Shown: piece after piece, positions 46,092 to 55,557 of the stretch
How the letters are laid out: the number at the start of each line of letters is the position of its first letter
Numbering within the stretch: the stretch's first letter is position 1
DNA from: Megamonas hypermegale
GTDB lineage: Bacteria > Bacillota > Negativicutes > Selenomonadales > Selenomonadaceae
Assembly: GCF_900187035.1 (NCBI RefSeq)
Contig: NZ_LT906446.1
Coordinates: 744,001 to 808,000 of the forward strand
Length of the DNA stretch: 64,000 nt
Direction of reading: 5' to 3'
The notes under the pieces: generated by a model
Database searches by the model: none
What the model was told of the DNA's origin: nothing
Seen by the model: the letters and a program-made list of their open reading frames with translations, nothing else
Position numbers and translations under genes: made by a program

Positions 46092-47414
46092 TTGCTAGAT
46101 AATAAACAATTACTATATAAAATATTACCTTATGGCTGTCAGATGAATTTTTCTGATGGTGAACGCTTTGCTGGACAATTAGAACGTATGGGCTATAAAC
46201 CAGCAGATAAGATGGAAGATGCAGATATTATCATAATAAATACTTGTTGTGTGCGTGAAAATGCTGAAAAGAAAATTTATGGTAAAATCGGTGAAATAAA
46301 ACATTTAAAACAACAAAATCCAAATTTAATACTTGGCATAACTGGTTGCATGGCACAAAAAGATGGCGACAAAATTTTTAAAAAAGCACCACATGTCGAT
46401 TTCGTGTTAGGTACAAATAAAATGTATGATTTACCAGCTGTATTAGAAGAAATTTACACATCTCGCGGTCATATCGTTAAATTAGCTGGTGATTATGATA
46501 TGCCACCAAATGTTGAACCAGCAAAAAATGATTCATTATTCGCGTATGTGCCTATCATGTACGGTTGCAATAATTTCTGCACTTATTGTATCGTGCCATA
46601 CGTTCGCGGTCGTGAACGTAGCCGTGCACCAGAAGAAATTGTAGCTGAAATCACAAAAATGGTACAAAGCGGTGTAAAAGAAGTAACACTGCTTGGACAA
46701 AATGTAAATTCATACGGTAAAGATAGAAATGATGCTGATTTTGCCGACCTTTTAACTATGGTAGATAAAATTGAAGGCATTGAACGCATTCGTTATATGA
46801 CTTCTCATCCTCGCGATTTAACTGATAAAGTAATTGCAGCAATAAAAAATAGCAAACACGTTTGTGAACATTTCCATTTGCCGGTACAATATGGTACAGA
46901 TAAAATGCTTAAAGCAATGAACCGCGGTTATACTACTGCTTATTATAAAGAACTCATCGCTAAAATTCGTCGTGATTTTCCAAACGCTAGTTTCACCACT
47001 GATTTAATTGTAGGTTTCCCAGGTGAAACAGATGAAGACTTTTCGCAAATGCTCGAATTCTTAAGAGAAATTCGCTATGATGCAGCATACACTTTCGTTT
47101 ATTCTAAACGTTCTGGTACTCCAGCAGCTACAATGAAAAATCAAGTTCCCGAAGCGATTAAAAAAGACCGTTTGCATAAATTGATGGATTTACAAAATGA
47201 AATCAGCCTTGAAATAAATGAAAAACTATTAAATCAAACTGTAGAAGTAATGGTAGAAGGTCCAAGTAAAACTGATAAAACAGTTTACACTGGCCATACA
47301 CGTACAAATAAAATCGTTTTATGGCAACATAAAGATGAAAAAGTGGGCGATTTAGTAAAAGTAAAAATAACTCATCCGCAGACTTGGGTATTAAAAGGCG
47401 AATTGGAGGCGTAA
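46092..47414 (+). CDS. miaB: tRNA-2-methylthio-N6-dimethylallyladenosine synthase MiaB
   Basis: 440 aa from a TTG at 46092, eight bases after AAAGGA; an ATG three codons earlier touches that site. YGCQMNFSDGE, NTCCVRENAEKK and GCMAQ hold the auxiliary cluster cysteines; the radical SAM motif is GCNNFCTYC near residue 155; a TRAM domain fills the last 65 residues. It adds methylthio to i6A37 in tRNA, acting after MiaA (13.3 kb). First gene of the miaB-mutS-mutL operon, a conserved arrangement. Confidence 0.96.
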   Translation: MLDNKQLLYKILPYGCQMNFSDGERFAGQLERMGYKPADKMEDADIIIINTCCVRENAEKKIYGKIGEIKHLKQQNPNLILGITGCMAQKDGDKIFKKAPHVDFVLGTNKMYDLPAVLEEIYTSRGHIVKLAGDYDMPPNVEPAKNDSLFAYVPIMYGCNNFCTYCIVPYVRGRERSRAPEEIVAEITKMVQSGVKEVTLLGQNVNSYGKDRNDADFADLLTMVDKIEGIERIRYMTSHPRDLTDKVIAAIKNSKHVCEHFHLPVQYGTDKMLKAMNRGYTTAYYKELIAKIRRDFPNASFTTDLIVGFPGETDEDFSQMLEFLREIRYDAAYTFVYSKRSGTPAATMKNQVPEAIKKDRLHKLMDLQNEISLEINEKLLNQTVEVMVEGPSKTDKTVYTGHTRTNKIVLWQHKDEKVGDLVKVKITHPQTWVLKGELEA

Positions 47415-47417
47415 ATT

Positions 47418-50105
47418 TTGAAACTCACTCCAATGATGCAACAGTATCAAGCTGTAAAAAATGCTCATCCAGACCAAATTTTATTTTTTCGCTTAGGCGA
47501 TTTTTATGAAATGTTCATGGATGATGCGTTGCTCGTTTCCAAAGAGTTAGAACTTACTTTGACAAAAAGAAGTACAGCAGGTGAAGGCATTCCAATGTGT
47601 GGAGTGCCTTACCATTCTGCTGAACCGTATATAAATAAGCTCGTAAATCGTGGCTATAAAGTGGCAATCTGCGAACAAATCGGTGACCCTAAAGCTAAAG
47701 GACTCACAAAACGCGAAGTTATAAAAATCGTTACACCAGGCACAGTCATGAGTGAATCAGCTTTGAGTGGCAATAAAAATAACTACATCACTTTAATATA
47801 TGAAGAAAATCAGCAAATTGTATTAGCTGGAGCGGATATCACTACTGGTGAATGTTTTTATGGCATATACGATGGAGCAGACCGTTGTCAATTATTATTA
47901 GATGAACTCTACCGTTTAATGATGCCTGAACTTTTACTTATAAAACCATTTTCATATGAAAAACAGTTGCACGATTTCTTAGATTTGCGCTTGTCAAATT
48001 GTCTTGTAAATGAATTAGATAGCGTATCCAATAATATTGATGACCGCATAATTCAGCATTTTGATGCTCAAAATCGTCCTGAAAATGAGATGGTAAAAAA
48101 AGCTGTAGCTACGCTTTTAGATTATGTACATGATACAGTAAAGACGGATTTAAGCCATTTAAACCGTTTGACATATTTAGATGCTTCTAAATCTCTATTT
48201 ATCGATACGTATACCTTGCGCAATTTAGAGATAACTCGCAATTTGCGTGATGGTGGTAAAAAAGATACTCTTTACGATGTGCTTGATTTTACTAGAACAG
48301 CTATGGGAAACCGTTTGCTTCGTAAATGGCTTGAATATCCACTGCTCAGCAAAAAACGCATAAACGCTCGTCTTGATGCTGTAGAAAATCTCGTAAATGA
48401 ATTTTCAGCTCGCAATAATTTGCGTGAAATAATGAAAGACATATATGATTTTGAACGCCTTTTGACACGCATGGAAATTGGCAGTGCTAACGCTCGTGAT
48501 ATGAATGCACTAAAAAGTTCATTGCGTGTGCTTCCTGCTGTAAAAGAACAATTAACAAAATTATCAGCTTCATTGTTGCAAAAAATCGATAGTAAGATTT
48601 TTCTCTATGATGATTTAGTACAATTGATTGATAGAGCTATTGTAGAAGACCCAGGATTTTCCATTCGTGAAGGTGGTTTTATAAAAGACGGTTACAATGC
48701 TGAACTTGATGAATACCGCAATATTGCTCGCAATAGCAAACGTTTATTACAGCAAATGGAAGAGGACGAAAAAACTAAAACTGGCATAAAATCATTAAAG
48801 ATTGGCTATAATAAAGTTTTTGGCTACTACATTGAAGTCCGCCATAGCTCAACAGAAAAAGTTCCAGATTATTATACCCGTAAGCAGACATTAGCTAATG
48901 CTGAACGATATATCACACCGCAATTAAAAGAATTTGAAACAAAAATTCTCGGTGCACAAGAAAAAATTGTACAGATAGAATACAATTTATTTACACAGAT
49001 TAGAGAAGTTTTAAAGACAAAAATCAGCTCCATTCAAGATACAGCACATGAAATAGCTATTTTAGATGTACTAGTGAGCTTAGCACAAGCAGCTACAGAA
49101 TATAATTACATTCGACCCAAATTAGTGGACGGTGGCGTTATAAATATCAAAGATGGACGCCATCCACTCGTAGAGCGAATTTTATCACGTGATTTATTCG
49201 TACCAAACGATACTTGCCTTGATAATGCACAAAATGAAATCATGATTATCACTGGGCCAAATATGGCTGGTAAATCAACTTATATGCGCCAGACAGCACT
49301 TCTCACTTTGATGGCACAAATCGGCTCATTCATTCCAGCAAGAGAAGCTGAAATTTGCCCTGTAGATAAAATTTTTACCCGTATTGGTGCTAGTGATGAC
49401 TTAGTCAGCGGTCAAAGCACTTTTATGGTAGAGATGAATGAAGTAGCGCATATCTTAAAATACGCGACTAAAGATAGTCTTGTCATTTTAGATGAAATCG
49501 GACGCGGTACGAGCACATATGATGGCATGAGTATTGCGCGAGCTGTCATTGAACACATTCGCGATAATATCGGTGCTAAAACATTATTTGCTACACATTA
49601 CCATGAATTGACTGACCTTGAAGATGATGTACATGTAAAAAATTACTGCATAGCAGTAAAAGAAAAAGGCACAGAAGTTACTTTCTTGCGCCGCATTATT
49701 CGAGGCAGCGCCGATAAATCATACGGCATTCATGTAGCAAAATTGGCTGGTTTACCTAACAATGTGATAAAAAGAGCTGAACATATTTTAGCTGATTTAG
49801 AACAAAATGATACAAATATAAATAAAACTTCAAATGTAGATAATACAAATGAAGTCGAAGTCGCACCAAAAGTCACTATAGAAAAATCTGAACCTGAAAC
49901 GATAGAATATGCACAGCCTAAAGCTGATAAAGAAACACATCAAAATAAATTGAAATTTTTACAGGTAGCAGAAATGCCTACATTATTTGGTGTTAGTATT
50001 TCTGTTCAATTAAAAGAATTGGATTTAATGAGTATGACACCGCTTGATGCTATGAATAAATTATATGAACTTCAGCAACAAGCGAAACAAGAGGATAATC
50101 TATGA
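47418..50105 (+). CDS. mutS: DNA mismatch repair protein MutS
   Basis: 895 aa, TTG start at 47418 behind TTGGAGG. N-terminal mismatch-reading domain with LFFRLGDFYEMFMDDA (the F-x-E motif), connector and clamp domains, then the ATPase with GPNMAGKSTYMRQ near residue 615 and LDEIGRGTSTYDG near residue 695, and the TFLRRIIRGSADKSYGIHVAKLAGLP helix-turn-helix. MutS finds mismatches and recruits MutL, encoded next with a 4-base ATGA overlap. Confidence 0.99.
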   Translation: MKLTPMMQQYQAVKNAHPDQILFFRLGDFYEMFMDDALLVSKELELTLTKRSTAGEGIPMCGVPYHSAEPYINKLVNRGYKVAICEQIGDPKAKGLTKREVIKIVTPGTVMSESALSGNKNNYITLIYEENQQIVLAGADITTGECFYGIYDGADRCQLLLDELYRLMMPELLLIKPFSYEKQLHDFLDLRLSNCLVNELDSVSNNIDDRIIQHFDAQNRPENEMVKKAVATLLDYVHDTVKTDLSHLNRLTYLDASKSLFIDTYTLRNLEITRNLRDGGKKDTLYDVLDFTRTAMGNRLLRKWLEYPLLSKKRINARLDAVENLVNEFSARNNLREIMKDIYDFERLLTRMEIGSANARDMNALKSSLRVLPAVKEQLTKLSASLLQKIDSKIFLYDDLVQLIDRAIVEDPGFSIREGGFIKDGYNAELDEYRNIARNSKRLLQQMEEDEKTKTGIKSLKIGYNKVFGYYIEVRHSSTEKVPDYYTRKQTLANAERYITPQLKEFETKILGAQEKIVQIEYNLFTQIREVLKTKISSIQDTAHEIAILDVLVSLAQAATEYNYIRPKLVDGGVINIKDGRHPLVERILSRDLFVPNDTCLDNAQNEIMIITGPNMAGKSTYMRQTALLTLMAQIGSFIPAREAEICPVDKIFTRIGASDDLVSGQSTFMVEMNEVAHILKYATKDSLVILDEIGRGTSTYDGMSIARAVIEHIRDNIGAKTLFATHYHELTDLEDDVHVKNYCIAVKEKGTEVTFLRRIIRGSADKSYGIHVAKLAGLPNNVIKRAEHILADLEQNDTNINKTSNVDNTNEVEVAPKVTIEKSEPETIEYAQPKADKETHQNKLKFLQVAEMPTLFGVSISVQLKELDLMSMTPLDAMNKLYELQQQAKQEDNL

Positions 50106-51997
50106 CAATTCATATTTTAGACGATGTTACAGTTGATAAAATAGCTGCTGGTGAAGTCGTTGAGAGACCAGCTTCAGTTATTAAAGAATTAGTAGAAAAT
50201 TCCATAGATGCCCAAGCCGATAAAATTGAAATAGAAATAATGGCAGGTGGCACTTCTTTTATGCGTGTTACAGATAACGGTATAGGTATGGACAATAAAA
50301 ACGCACGCCTTTGCATTTTACGCCATGCTACGAGCAAAATTCAGCAAGTAGATGACTTGATGGAGATAAATACATTAGGTTTTCGTGGCGAAGCGCTTCC
50401 ATCTATTGCCGCTGTATCTCGTTTTTGTTTGATGACTCGTCCCAAAGATGCCGATTTAGGTACAGTGATAAAAGTGAATGGTGGTCGTACTGATGAAATT
50501 GAGGATGTTGGTTGCAATATCGGTACAACGATAAAAGTAGAAGATTTATTCTTTAATGTACCAGCACGTAAAAAATTTCTCAAAACGACTACAACAGAAG
50601 CTAATAAAATAAATGACTTCATCATTAAATTAGCATTTTCTAAACCACATATCGCTTTTAAATTGATTAACAACAATAAAATGACAATAACTACACCTGG
50701 CAATAATTCACTGTACGATGCTATTGAATGTATTTATGGCGCAAAAGTTAGCGAAGAATTGTTACCAGTAGAATACATTGATGAAGACATAAAAATAACT
50801 GGATTTATAACTAAACCAGCTATCATTCGCAGTTCTCGCTCATGGCAAACTCTAATTGTAAATGGGCGTATTATCACCAGCCGTGTTATTTATAAAGCGA
50901 TTGACAACGCCTATCATTCACTTTTGCCGAAATCTGGTTATCCATTTGTTGTATTAAATATCGAATTGGATAAACGTACAATAGATATAAATGTTCATCC
51001 GCAAAAAGCAGAAGTGAAATTTGAAGATGAAAGCCGTTTATTTAAAGCTGTGTATACGGCTATTTTAGAAGCGATTAAACCTAGCAATAATCAACAATTA
51101 AGCGATTTTGCTGTACCGATTGCAGATAAAGCACTGCATATAGAGGAAAAACCATCAATTCCACCAAAAATCACTCCAAAACAAACACCTTTATTTACAG
51201 CAAATCATTCTACATCAAGTGAATTTTCATCAAAACCAAAACAATCTATGCAGGATTTTCACAAGGCACAAGAAATACTACATCCATCGATAACTACTTC
51301 AACAAAAGAAAATACTTTTAATCAAGTAAAAGAGGATAAAGCTTCATTTGATTTTTCTGCTGAACCTGATAATAATACACCACAAATGAAATCAAATTCT
51401 TGTGAAGTAGATGTCAAAGAAGCAAGCAATTTAATCCCAATAGGTCAAATAGATGCTTGTTTCATCGTGGCACAGGGACCAAATGGTGGTATGTATATAA
51501 TTGACCAGCATGCGGCACATGAACGCATTTTATATGATAAATTCGCTAAACAAACGGATAAGATAGCAGTTCAACCGTTATTAGTTCATTTATTCTTAGA
51601 TGTAGGCAGTCAAGAAATTGATTTAGTTGAAAAATATCAACAGACATTATACGAACTTGGCTTTAATGTAGAACTCGCTGGACAAAATCAAATCAGATTA
51701 AAAGAAATACCAGCTGATATCAAAGAAAGCGATGCAGAATCGATTTTTCGCGAGATACTTCATTCATTGATGCAACTTCACGCACCTACACCGCAAGAAA
51801 TTCGTCATTCTTGCTTAGCCATGACTGCATGCAAAGCCGCTATTAAAGCTGGCGATATATTGAATATCACCCAAATGAAAATTATTTTAAACGAATTGGC
51901 ACATACGACTTTACCTTATACCTGTCCACATGGCAGACCAACCATTATAAAATTCAGCACTTACGATTTAGAAAAAATGTTTAAACGTGTACAATAA
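50102..51997 (+). CDS. mutL: DNA mismatch repair protein MutL
   Basis: 631 aa. GHKL ATPase at the N-terminus: AAGEVVERPASVIKELVENS, RVTDNGIGMD and LGFRGEALPSI. A flexible linker (about 340-450) leads to a C-terminal endonuclease domain with DQHAAHERILYD and the zinc motif CPHGRPT. The usual endonuclease motif is DQHAx2Ex4E; the last position here is aspartate. Overlaps mutS by four bases, so tightly coupled. A long terminator follows. Confidence 0.98.
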   Translation: MTIHILDDVTVDKIAAGEVVERPASVIKELVENSIDAQADKIEIEIMAGGTSFMRVTDNGIGMDNKNARLCILRHATSKIQQVDDLMEINTLGFRGEALPSIAAVSRFCLMTRPKDADLGTVIKVNGGRTDEIEDVGCNIGTTIKVEDLFFNVPARKKFLKTTTTEANKINDFIIKLAFSKPHIAFKLINNNKMTITTPGNNSLYDAIECIYGAKVSEELLPVEYIDEDIKITGFITKPAIIRSSRSWQTLIVNGRIITSRVIYKAIDNAYHSLLPKSGYPFVVLNIELDKRTIDINVHPQKAEVKFEDESRLFKAVYTAILEAIKPSNNQQLSDFAVPIADKALHIEEKPSIPPKITPKQTPLFTANHSTSSEFSSKPKQSMQDFHKAQEILHPSITTSTKENTFNQVKEDKASFDFSAEPDNNTPQMKSNSCEVDVKEASNLIPIGQIDACFIVAQGPNGGMYIIDQHAAHERILYDKFAKQTDKIAVQPLLVHLFLDVGSQEIDLVEKYQQTLYELGFNVELAGQNQIRLKEIPADIKESDAESIFREILHSLMQLHAPTPQEIRHSCLAMTACKAAIKAGDILNITQMKIILNELAHTTLPYTCPHGRPTIIKFSTYDLEKMFKRVQ

Positions 51998-52047
51998 ATA
52001 AAAGGAGCAAAAACCTTTATTGAGGTATTTTGCTCCTTTTATTTATT
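51993..52047. terminator. Bidirectional terminator between mutL and the Abi_2 gene
   Basis: A 20-base arm at 51993-52012 (core AAAAGGAGCAAAA) pairs with 52028-52047 (core TTTTGCTCCTTTT). It overlaps the mutL stop on one side and the Abi_2 stop on the other, serving both. Confidence 0.9.
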
Positions 52048-52342
52048 AATATGTTATCTTATTCGTTTTTTTATGCCAATCCAAAGGAAATCTCAGTTTA
52101 TCAAGAATATCATTAATGGAAATACTCTTTAATCTATTATCTAAGTGATTAAATTCTTTACGAAGTCTATTATGCACTGTAGCATATTCACCATCACGAG
52201 GAAAATAACTGGCATAACCATTGATAATGTTGTAGTAATTTTGAGAAAGCAAATACAGCTTAGCTTTTTCTATATCGTTAATTATTAAACCACGTTCAAG
52301 AAGAATTTGAATTTGTTCATCAATAGTTTTAAAATTTTTCAA
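52046..52342 (-). pseudogene. Shortened Abi_2 (AbiD/AbiF family) protein
   Basis: 98 aa from a TTG at 52342, downstream of GGAGGAGG. The start, KTIDEQIQILLERGLIINDI then YYNIINGYASYF, is the conserved N-terminal part of Abi_2 abortive-infection proteins (normally about 250-350 aa). The end, SINDILDKLRFPLDWHK, matches their C-terminus (family pattern GFPxxW). The helical middle that normally carries the HEPN-type residues is missing, so this looks like an in-frame internal deletion. An R-x4-H (RKEFNH) remains, but it may be chance. The RNA gene and promoter upstream look intact. Probably a decayed toxin gene; a functional mini-protein is possible. Confidence 0.75.
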
Positions 52343-52423
52343 AAAAAAAGCCTCCTCCAATTTAATGGAGAAATCTTTTTTCCCGCGCCGGTCCCCGTAG
52401 AGATACCGGAGCTCGTCTCAAGT
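52341..52423 (-). ncRNA. GC-rich pseudoknotted RNA upstream of the Abi_2 gene (abiF-RNA-like)
   Basis: About 80 nt on the minus strand, starting near 52423. GCtCCGGT (52412-52405) pairs with ACCGGcGC (52392-52385); GAGA (52419-52416), 5' of that stem, pairs with TCTC (52403-52400) in its loop, giving an interleaved H-type pseudoknot. Then a terminator, TTCTCCA with TGGAGGA around 52355-52372, and nine U residues (52349-52341). The 3' arm of the terminator doubles as the ribosome site of the Abi_2 gene. GC content is far above the surroundings. The Rfam abiF class is a structured RNA found upstream of Abi genes; this fits by location and form, but I cannot run the model. Confidence 0.7.
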
Positions 52424-52429
52424 GTCTCC

Positions 52430-52458
52430 ATTATAAAGTTTATATTAGATATTGTCAA
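52430..52458 (-). promoter_or_regulatory. Fully consensus promoter of the abiF-like RNA
   Basis: TTGACA (52458-52453), 17-base spacer, TATAAT (52435-52430): every position matches the sigma-70/SigA consensus. Confidence 0.9.
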
Positions 52459-52557
52459 GAAAAAAATGTTTTTGAATACATTATTTATTACTATTAAAAG
52501 CTATTACTTATAAATGAATTTAATTATTATAAACTTTTCATTATGCAAAGTTAAAAA

Positions 52558-52580
52558 CACTGAGAGCTTACTCCTCAGTG
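52558..52580 (-). terminator. Terminator of scpB
   Basis: CACTGAG (52558-52564) and CTCAGTG (52574-52580), read on the minus strand into TTTTTAACTTT. The stem overlaps the scpB stop codon. Confidence 0.8.
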
Positions 52581-53176
52581 CTTTCTTTCTCTTTGTCTTC
52601 GATTTCCATATTTGAAAATAGATTTGATTCTTGATAAATTTTTTCACGTTCTGCATAGCTTGTACTTGGCAATTCTGGCAAATCTTTTAAATCGTTTAAT
52701 CCGAAACATTGCAAAAATAAATTTGTCGTTCCATATAAAATTGGTCTGCCGATAACTTTTTTTCGTCCGATTTCTTGAATTAAATCGCGTTCTACTAAAC
52801 GGCGCAAAATTTTATCAGAATTAACGCCACGTATTTCTTCGATTTCTTGTTTTGTTACAGGTTGTTTAAATGCTACAATAGATAATGTTTCAAGCAATGG
52901 TTGTGATAATTTTTTATCGACAATCTGGGTGAATTTTTGTAAATAAGGCGCAAGCTTTGCCTTAGTACATAAACGATAACCGCCCGCTATTTTTATAAGT
53001 GCAAGTCCACTACTTTCTTTCTGTAAATCTTCTTGCAATGAAACGATTAATTCATCGAGTTCAATGCTCGATATCGATAAAGTATTAGCAAGTTTTGTAG
53101 TTGGCACTGCTTCACCTGATACAAATAATATAGCTTCTATTGCTGCTTTTAATTCGTTTTTTCGTTCCTCGTTCAA
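52568..53176 (-). CDS. scpB: Segregation and condensation protein ScpB
   Basis: 202 aa, TTG start at 53176 after AAAGGAAC. Two winged-helix domains: LKAAIEAILFVSGEAVP in the first and LETLSIVAFKQPVTKQEIEEIRGVNSD in the second, the ScpB signature, then a flexible acidic tail. ScpB dimers bind ScpA and SMC (smc is at 56.5-60.1 kb) for chromosome compaction. scpA is not in the window. Confidence 0.95.
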   Translation of the reverse strand: MNEERKNELKAAIEAILFVSGEAVPTTKLANTLSISSIELDELIVSLQEDLQKESSGLALIKIAGGYRLCTKAKLAPYLQKFTQIVDKKLSQPLLETLSIVAFKQPVTKQEIEEIRGVNSDKILRRLVERDLIQEIGRKKVIGRPILYGTTNLFLQCFGLNDLKDLPELPSTSYAEREKIYQESNLFSNMEIEDKEKESTEE

Positions 53177-53268
53177 TATAATTCGTTCCTTTTATATTTG
53201 ATATTATATCTATTTTAACAGAAAAGATAACTCTTGCCTATTAATTCAACCCTTTATAAAACAATCTT

Positions 53269-53297
53269 TTGCAAAATATCTGATTATCTATTATTAT
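53269..53297 (+). promoter_or_regulatory. Promoter of the AraC regulator gene
   Basis: TTGCAA (53269-53274), 17-base spacer, TATTAT (53292-53297), 25 bases ahead of the ATG. Confidence 0.65.
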
Positions 53298-53322
53298 ATT
53301 TATATACTAAAGAAGGTGTACT

Positions 53323-54210
53323 ATGCAATATGAAAAAAAGGGATATCTAACATCTTATTTAAAAATATTTCATTTAAAGGATATACAAAAATTAAAATTT
53401 AAAGCACATTATCATGAATTTGATAAAATCATCTTATTTTTAAGTGGAAAAGTTACTTATGTAATTGAAGCACAATCGTATCAACTTTTTCCATATGATA
53501 TGATATTCGTTCCACACAATAGCGTTCATTATCCTATTGTTGATGAAAATACGCAATATGAACGAATTGTTATTTATATAAATCCTGGTTTTTTAGAAAA
53601 ACAAAGTAGTACAGATAGCAATCTTGCGCACTGCTTTAATTATGCTAAACAAAATCATTCCTATGTAATGCACCTTGATAATATTGAAACAAATGATATT
53701 TTATTGCAATTAAATAAATTAGAAGCTTCTTTTAAAGATACCGCTTTTGCTAATAAAATTTATACTAAAATAATCTTTTTAGAATTTATGATATTATTAA
53801 ATCGTGCAATCATCAATGATAACAAAAATATCAATACAAAGCATCTTGTTTCATATGATGAAAATATTTTAGCGGTGCTCAATTTCATCAATCAAAATTT
53901 ATACAGTGAACTCAATATTGAACAGATAGCTAAACAATTTTTTGTCAGCAAATACTACTTAATGCGTCGTTTTAAATCTAAAACGGGCTACAGTATCCAT
54001 CAATATATATTAAATAAACGGCTTTTAGCAGCTAAAGAATATATAAAAAATGGTAAACCCTTGACGCAGATTTGTTTTGATTGTGGTTTTAAAGATTACT
54101 CTGTATTTTGTCGCAGTTTTAAAACAGCATTCAAACAATCACCGCGTGAATTTAAAAAATCTATAACAACAACATCAAATGATTATAAAGAGGTTCAAAT
54201 TAATGACTAA
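53323..54210 (+). CDS. AraC family transcriptional regulator
   Basis: 295 aa. N-terminal cupin-like sensor (residues 15-100: HYHEFDKIILFLSGKVTYVIE, YDMIFVPHNSVHYPI) and C-terminal double helix-turn-helix (about 180-280: NIEQIAKQFFVSKYYLMRRFK, ITQICFDCGFKDYSVFCRSFK-type second helix). The ligand is unknown. The gene overlaps the thiamine diphosphokinase gene by eight bases, so both are likely one transcript, though no thiamine motif is evident in the sensor. Confidence 0.92.
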   Translation: MQYEKKGYLTSYLKIFHLKDIQKLKFKAHYHEFDKIILFLSGKVTYVIEAQSYQLFPYDMIFVPHNSVHYPIVDENTQYERIVIYINPGFLEKQSSTDSNLAHCFNYAKQNHSYVMHLDNIETNDILLQLNKLEASFKDTAFANKIYTKIIFLEFMILLNRAIINDNKNINTKHLVSYDENILAVLNFINQNLYSELNIEQIAKQFFVSKYYLMRRFKSKTGYSIHQYILNKRLLAAKEYIKNGKPLTQICFDCGFKDYSVFCRSFKTAFKQSPREFKKSITTTSNDYKEVQIND

Positions 54211-54919
54211 AATTTTAGAATTACCACAGCTTCAAGCTGTATTCAATTACGAAATCCCTAAAAATCAAGTTGTATTAGTTAGTGGTGGACAAGCTCCATC
54301 AAAAAGTTGGTTAAAAGAAATCATAAAAAATAGACCGTTATGGTGTGCAGACCACGGTGTAGATATCTGTAAAGAAGCTGGTTGTGTGCCTTGCCAACTT
54401 GTCGGCGATGGCGATAGTGCATCTTCTGAAGGTTGGCAATGGGCTATGGATAACGGTGCTTTAATCACTAAAGTCCCTACTAAAAAAGATGTAACTGATA
54501 CACAATTAGCCTTGCAAATGATAAAAGCAGAGTATAATGAAGCCGTTGTCATTATGACAGGTGCTTGGGGCGGTCGTTTTGACCATGCTTTCAGCGCTGT
54601 TTTCAGTCTACAAGGCTTTAATAAAGATAAAATTCGTGGCTGTGTTGCTGACCAAAATGAAGTGATGTTCTTCTTGCGTGATGAAGATAATATTACTTTG
54701 CGTTTTAACAAGCAACCAAAAGCGATATCTTTATTGCCGTTATCCGGTGAATGTAGCGGTGTTAGCATAAACGGTGTTTACTGGCCACTTGACCAAGTGA
54801 TGCTTAATAACAATCTTCCGTATGCTGTCAGCAATGAAGTTAATAGCCGTGAAAATACAATTTGGGTATCATTGAAAAAAGGACTACTCGGTGTATATCT
54901 CTATTGGGAAAATAATTAA
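54203..54919 (+). CDS. Thiamine diphosphokinase
   Basis: 238 aa from the ATG at 54203, nine bases after AAAGAGG. VVLVSGGQAP start, CADHGVDIC, LVGDGDSAS, the catalytic KKDVTDTQLALQ and MTGAWGGRFDHAFS, then the C-terminal thiamine-binding sandwich with PYAVSNEV. It makes thiamine diphosphate, the cofactor of Dxs among others. The start overlaps the end of the AraC gene; a longer ATG start at 54179 lies inside that gene and lacks a ribosome site. Confidence 0.92.
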   Translation: MTKILELPQLQAVFNYEIPKNQVVLVSGGQAPSKSWLKEIIKNRPLWCADHGVDICKEAGCVPCQLVGDGDSASSEGWQWAMDNGALITKVPTKKDVTDTQLALQMIKAEYNEAVVIMTGAWGGRFDHAFSAVFSLQGFNKDKIRGCVADQNEVMFFLRDEDNITLRFNKQPKAISLLPLSGECSGVSINGVYWPLDQVMLNNNLPYAVSNEVNSRENTIWVSLKKGLLGVYLYWENN

Positions 54920-54925
54920 CAATAT

Positions 54926-54978
54926 AAAAAACTGCAATAAACAAGGTGATTAATACCTTAATTTATTGCAGTTTTTTT
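54926..54978. terminator. Bidirectional terminator between thiamine diphosphokinase and hemerythrin genes
   Basis: AAAAACTGCAATAAA (54926-54941 region) pairs with TTTATTGCAGTTTTT (54962-54976), with T and A runs flanking. Confidence 0.9.
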
Positions 54979-54980
54979 AT

Positions 54981-55475
54981 TTACAATACTCCATCGTATT
55001 TTTTTGCTTCTAAATCCAATTTTTCAATTAAATCTTTAGGCAAGTTTTTCTTTGCATACGGATATACAGCATTATTTTCTTTATGAATATGGCGACGTAA
55101 CAAATAGACATAAGACATAATAGTCGTTAAAATTTTCAATTTTAAAACAGTGGTTGGCGCTTGTTTATATGCTTTTAAAGCCTCTTCCAATTCCCATACA
55201 TATAATCTAGCTAAATTGTGTTCAACTATCATTCCATGATTTATCAAATTATTAGCCATTTCACCGAGATTTTCTAACATAGCTTTAAATAATACTTGTT
55301 CTTCTTTTTGATGGTGACGTTTATCCGCATACGTTTTAATAAAATTAATAGCTTCTTCATACGCTTCAAAAGAAATCTCATTTTTTTCCATGAAATTAAT
55401 TGCCATTTGTTCTAATTTATCAGTAAAAGCATGAATATTTTCATGTTCTTTATATAATACTTCAAATATATACAT
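54981..55475 (-). CDS. Hemerythrin domain protein
   Basis: 164 aa four-helix bundle. Iron ligands are visible: YKEHENIH at the start, DKRHHQKEEQVLF near residue 53, NHGMIVEHNLARLYV near residue 80 and RRHIHKENNAVYP near residue 130. Such proteins bind oxygen, NO or iron through a di-iron centre and often protect anaerobes. Stand-alone gene with its own terminator. Confidence 0.9.
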   Translation of the reverse strand: MYIFEVLYKEHENIHAFTDKLEQMAINFMEKNEISFEAYEEAINFIKTYADKRHHQKEEQVLFKAMLENLGEMANNLINHGMIVEHNLARLYVWELEEALKAYKQAPTTVLKLKILTTIMSYVYLLRRHIHKENNAVYPYAKKNLPKDLIEKLDLEAKKYDGVL

Positions 55476-55557
55476 AAAATTCCCTCGCTTAATATAATAT
55501 TACTTTTATTATAAATAACATCAAGCATCATGTATGTTGTTTTTACAACAATATAAA

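Noticed and set aside
52046-52342. RKEFNH as a surviving HEPN catalytic motif in the Abi_2 remnant
   Set aside because: The surrounding residues align better with the far C-terminus of Abi_2 proteins, so the Rx4H pattern may be coincidental; recorded only as a possibility.
52307-52513. 68-codon plus-strand frame over the Abi RNA
   Set aside because: It lies antisense to the structured RNA and promoter, with no ribosome site and no similarity I recognise.
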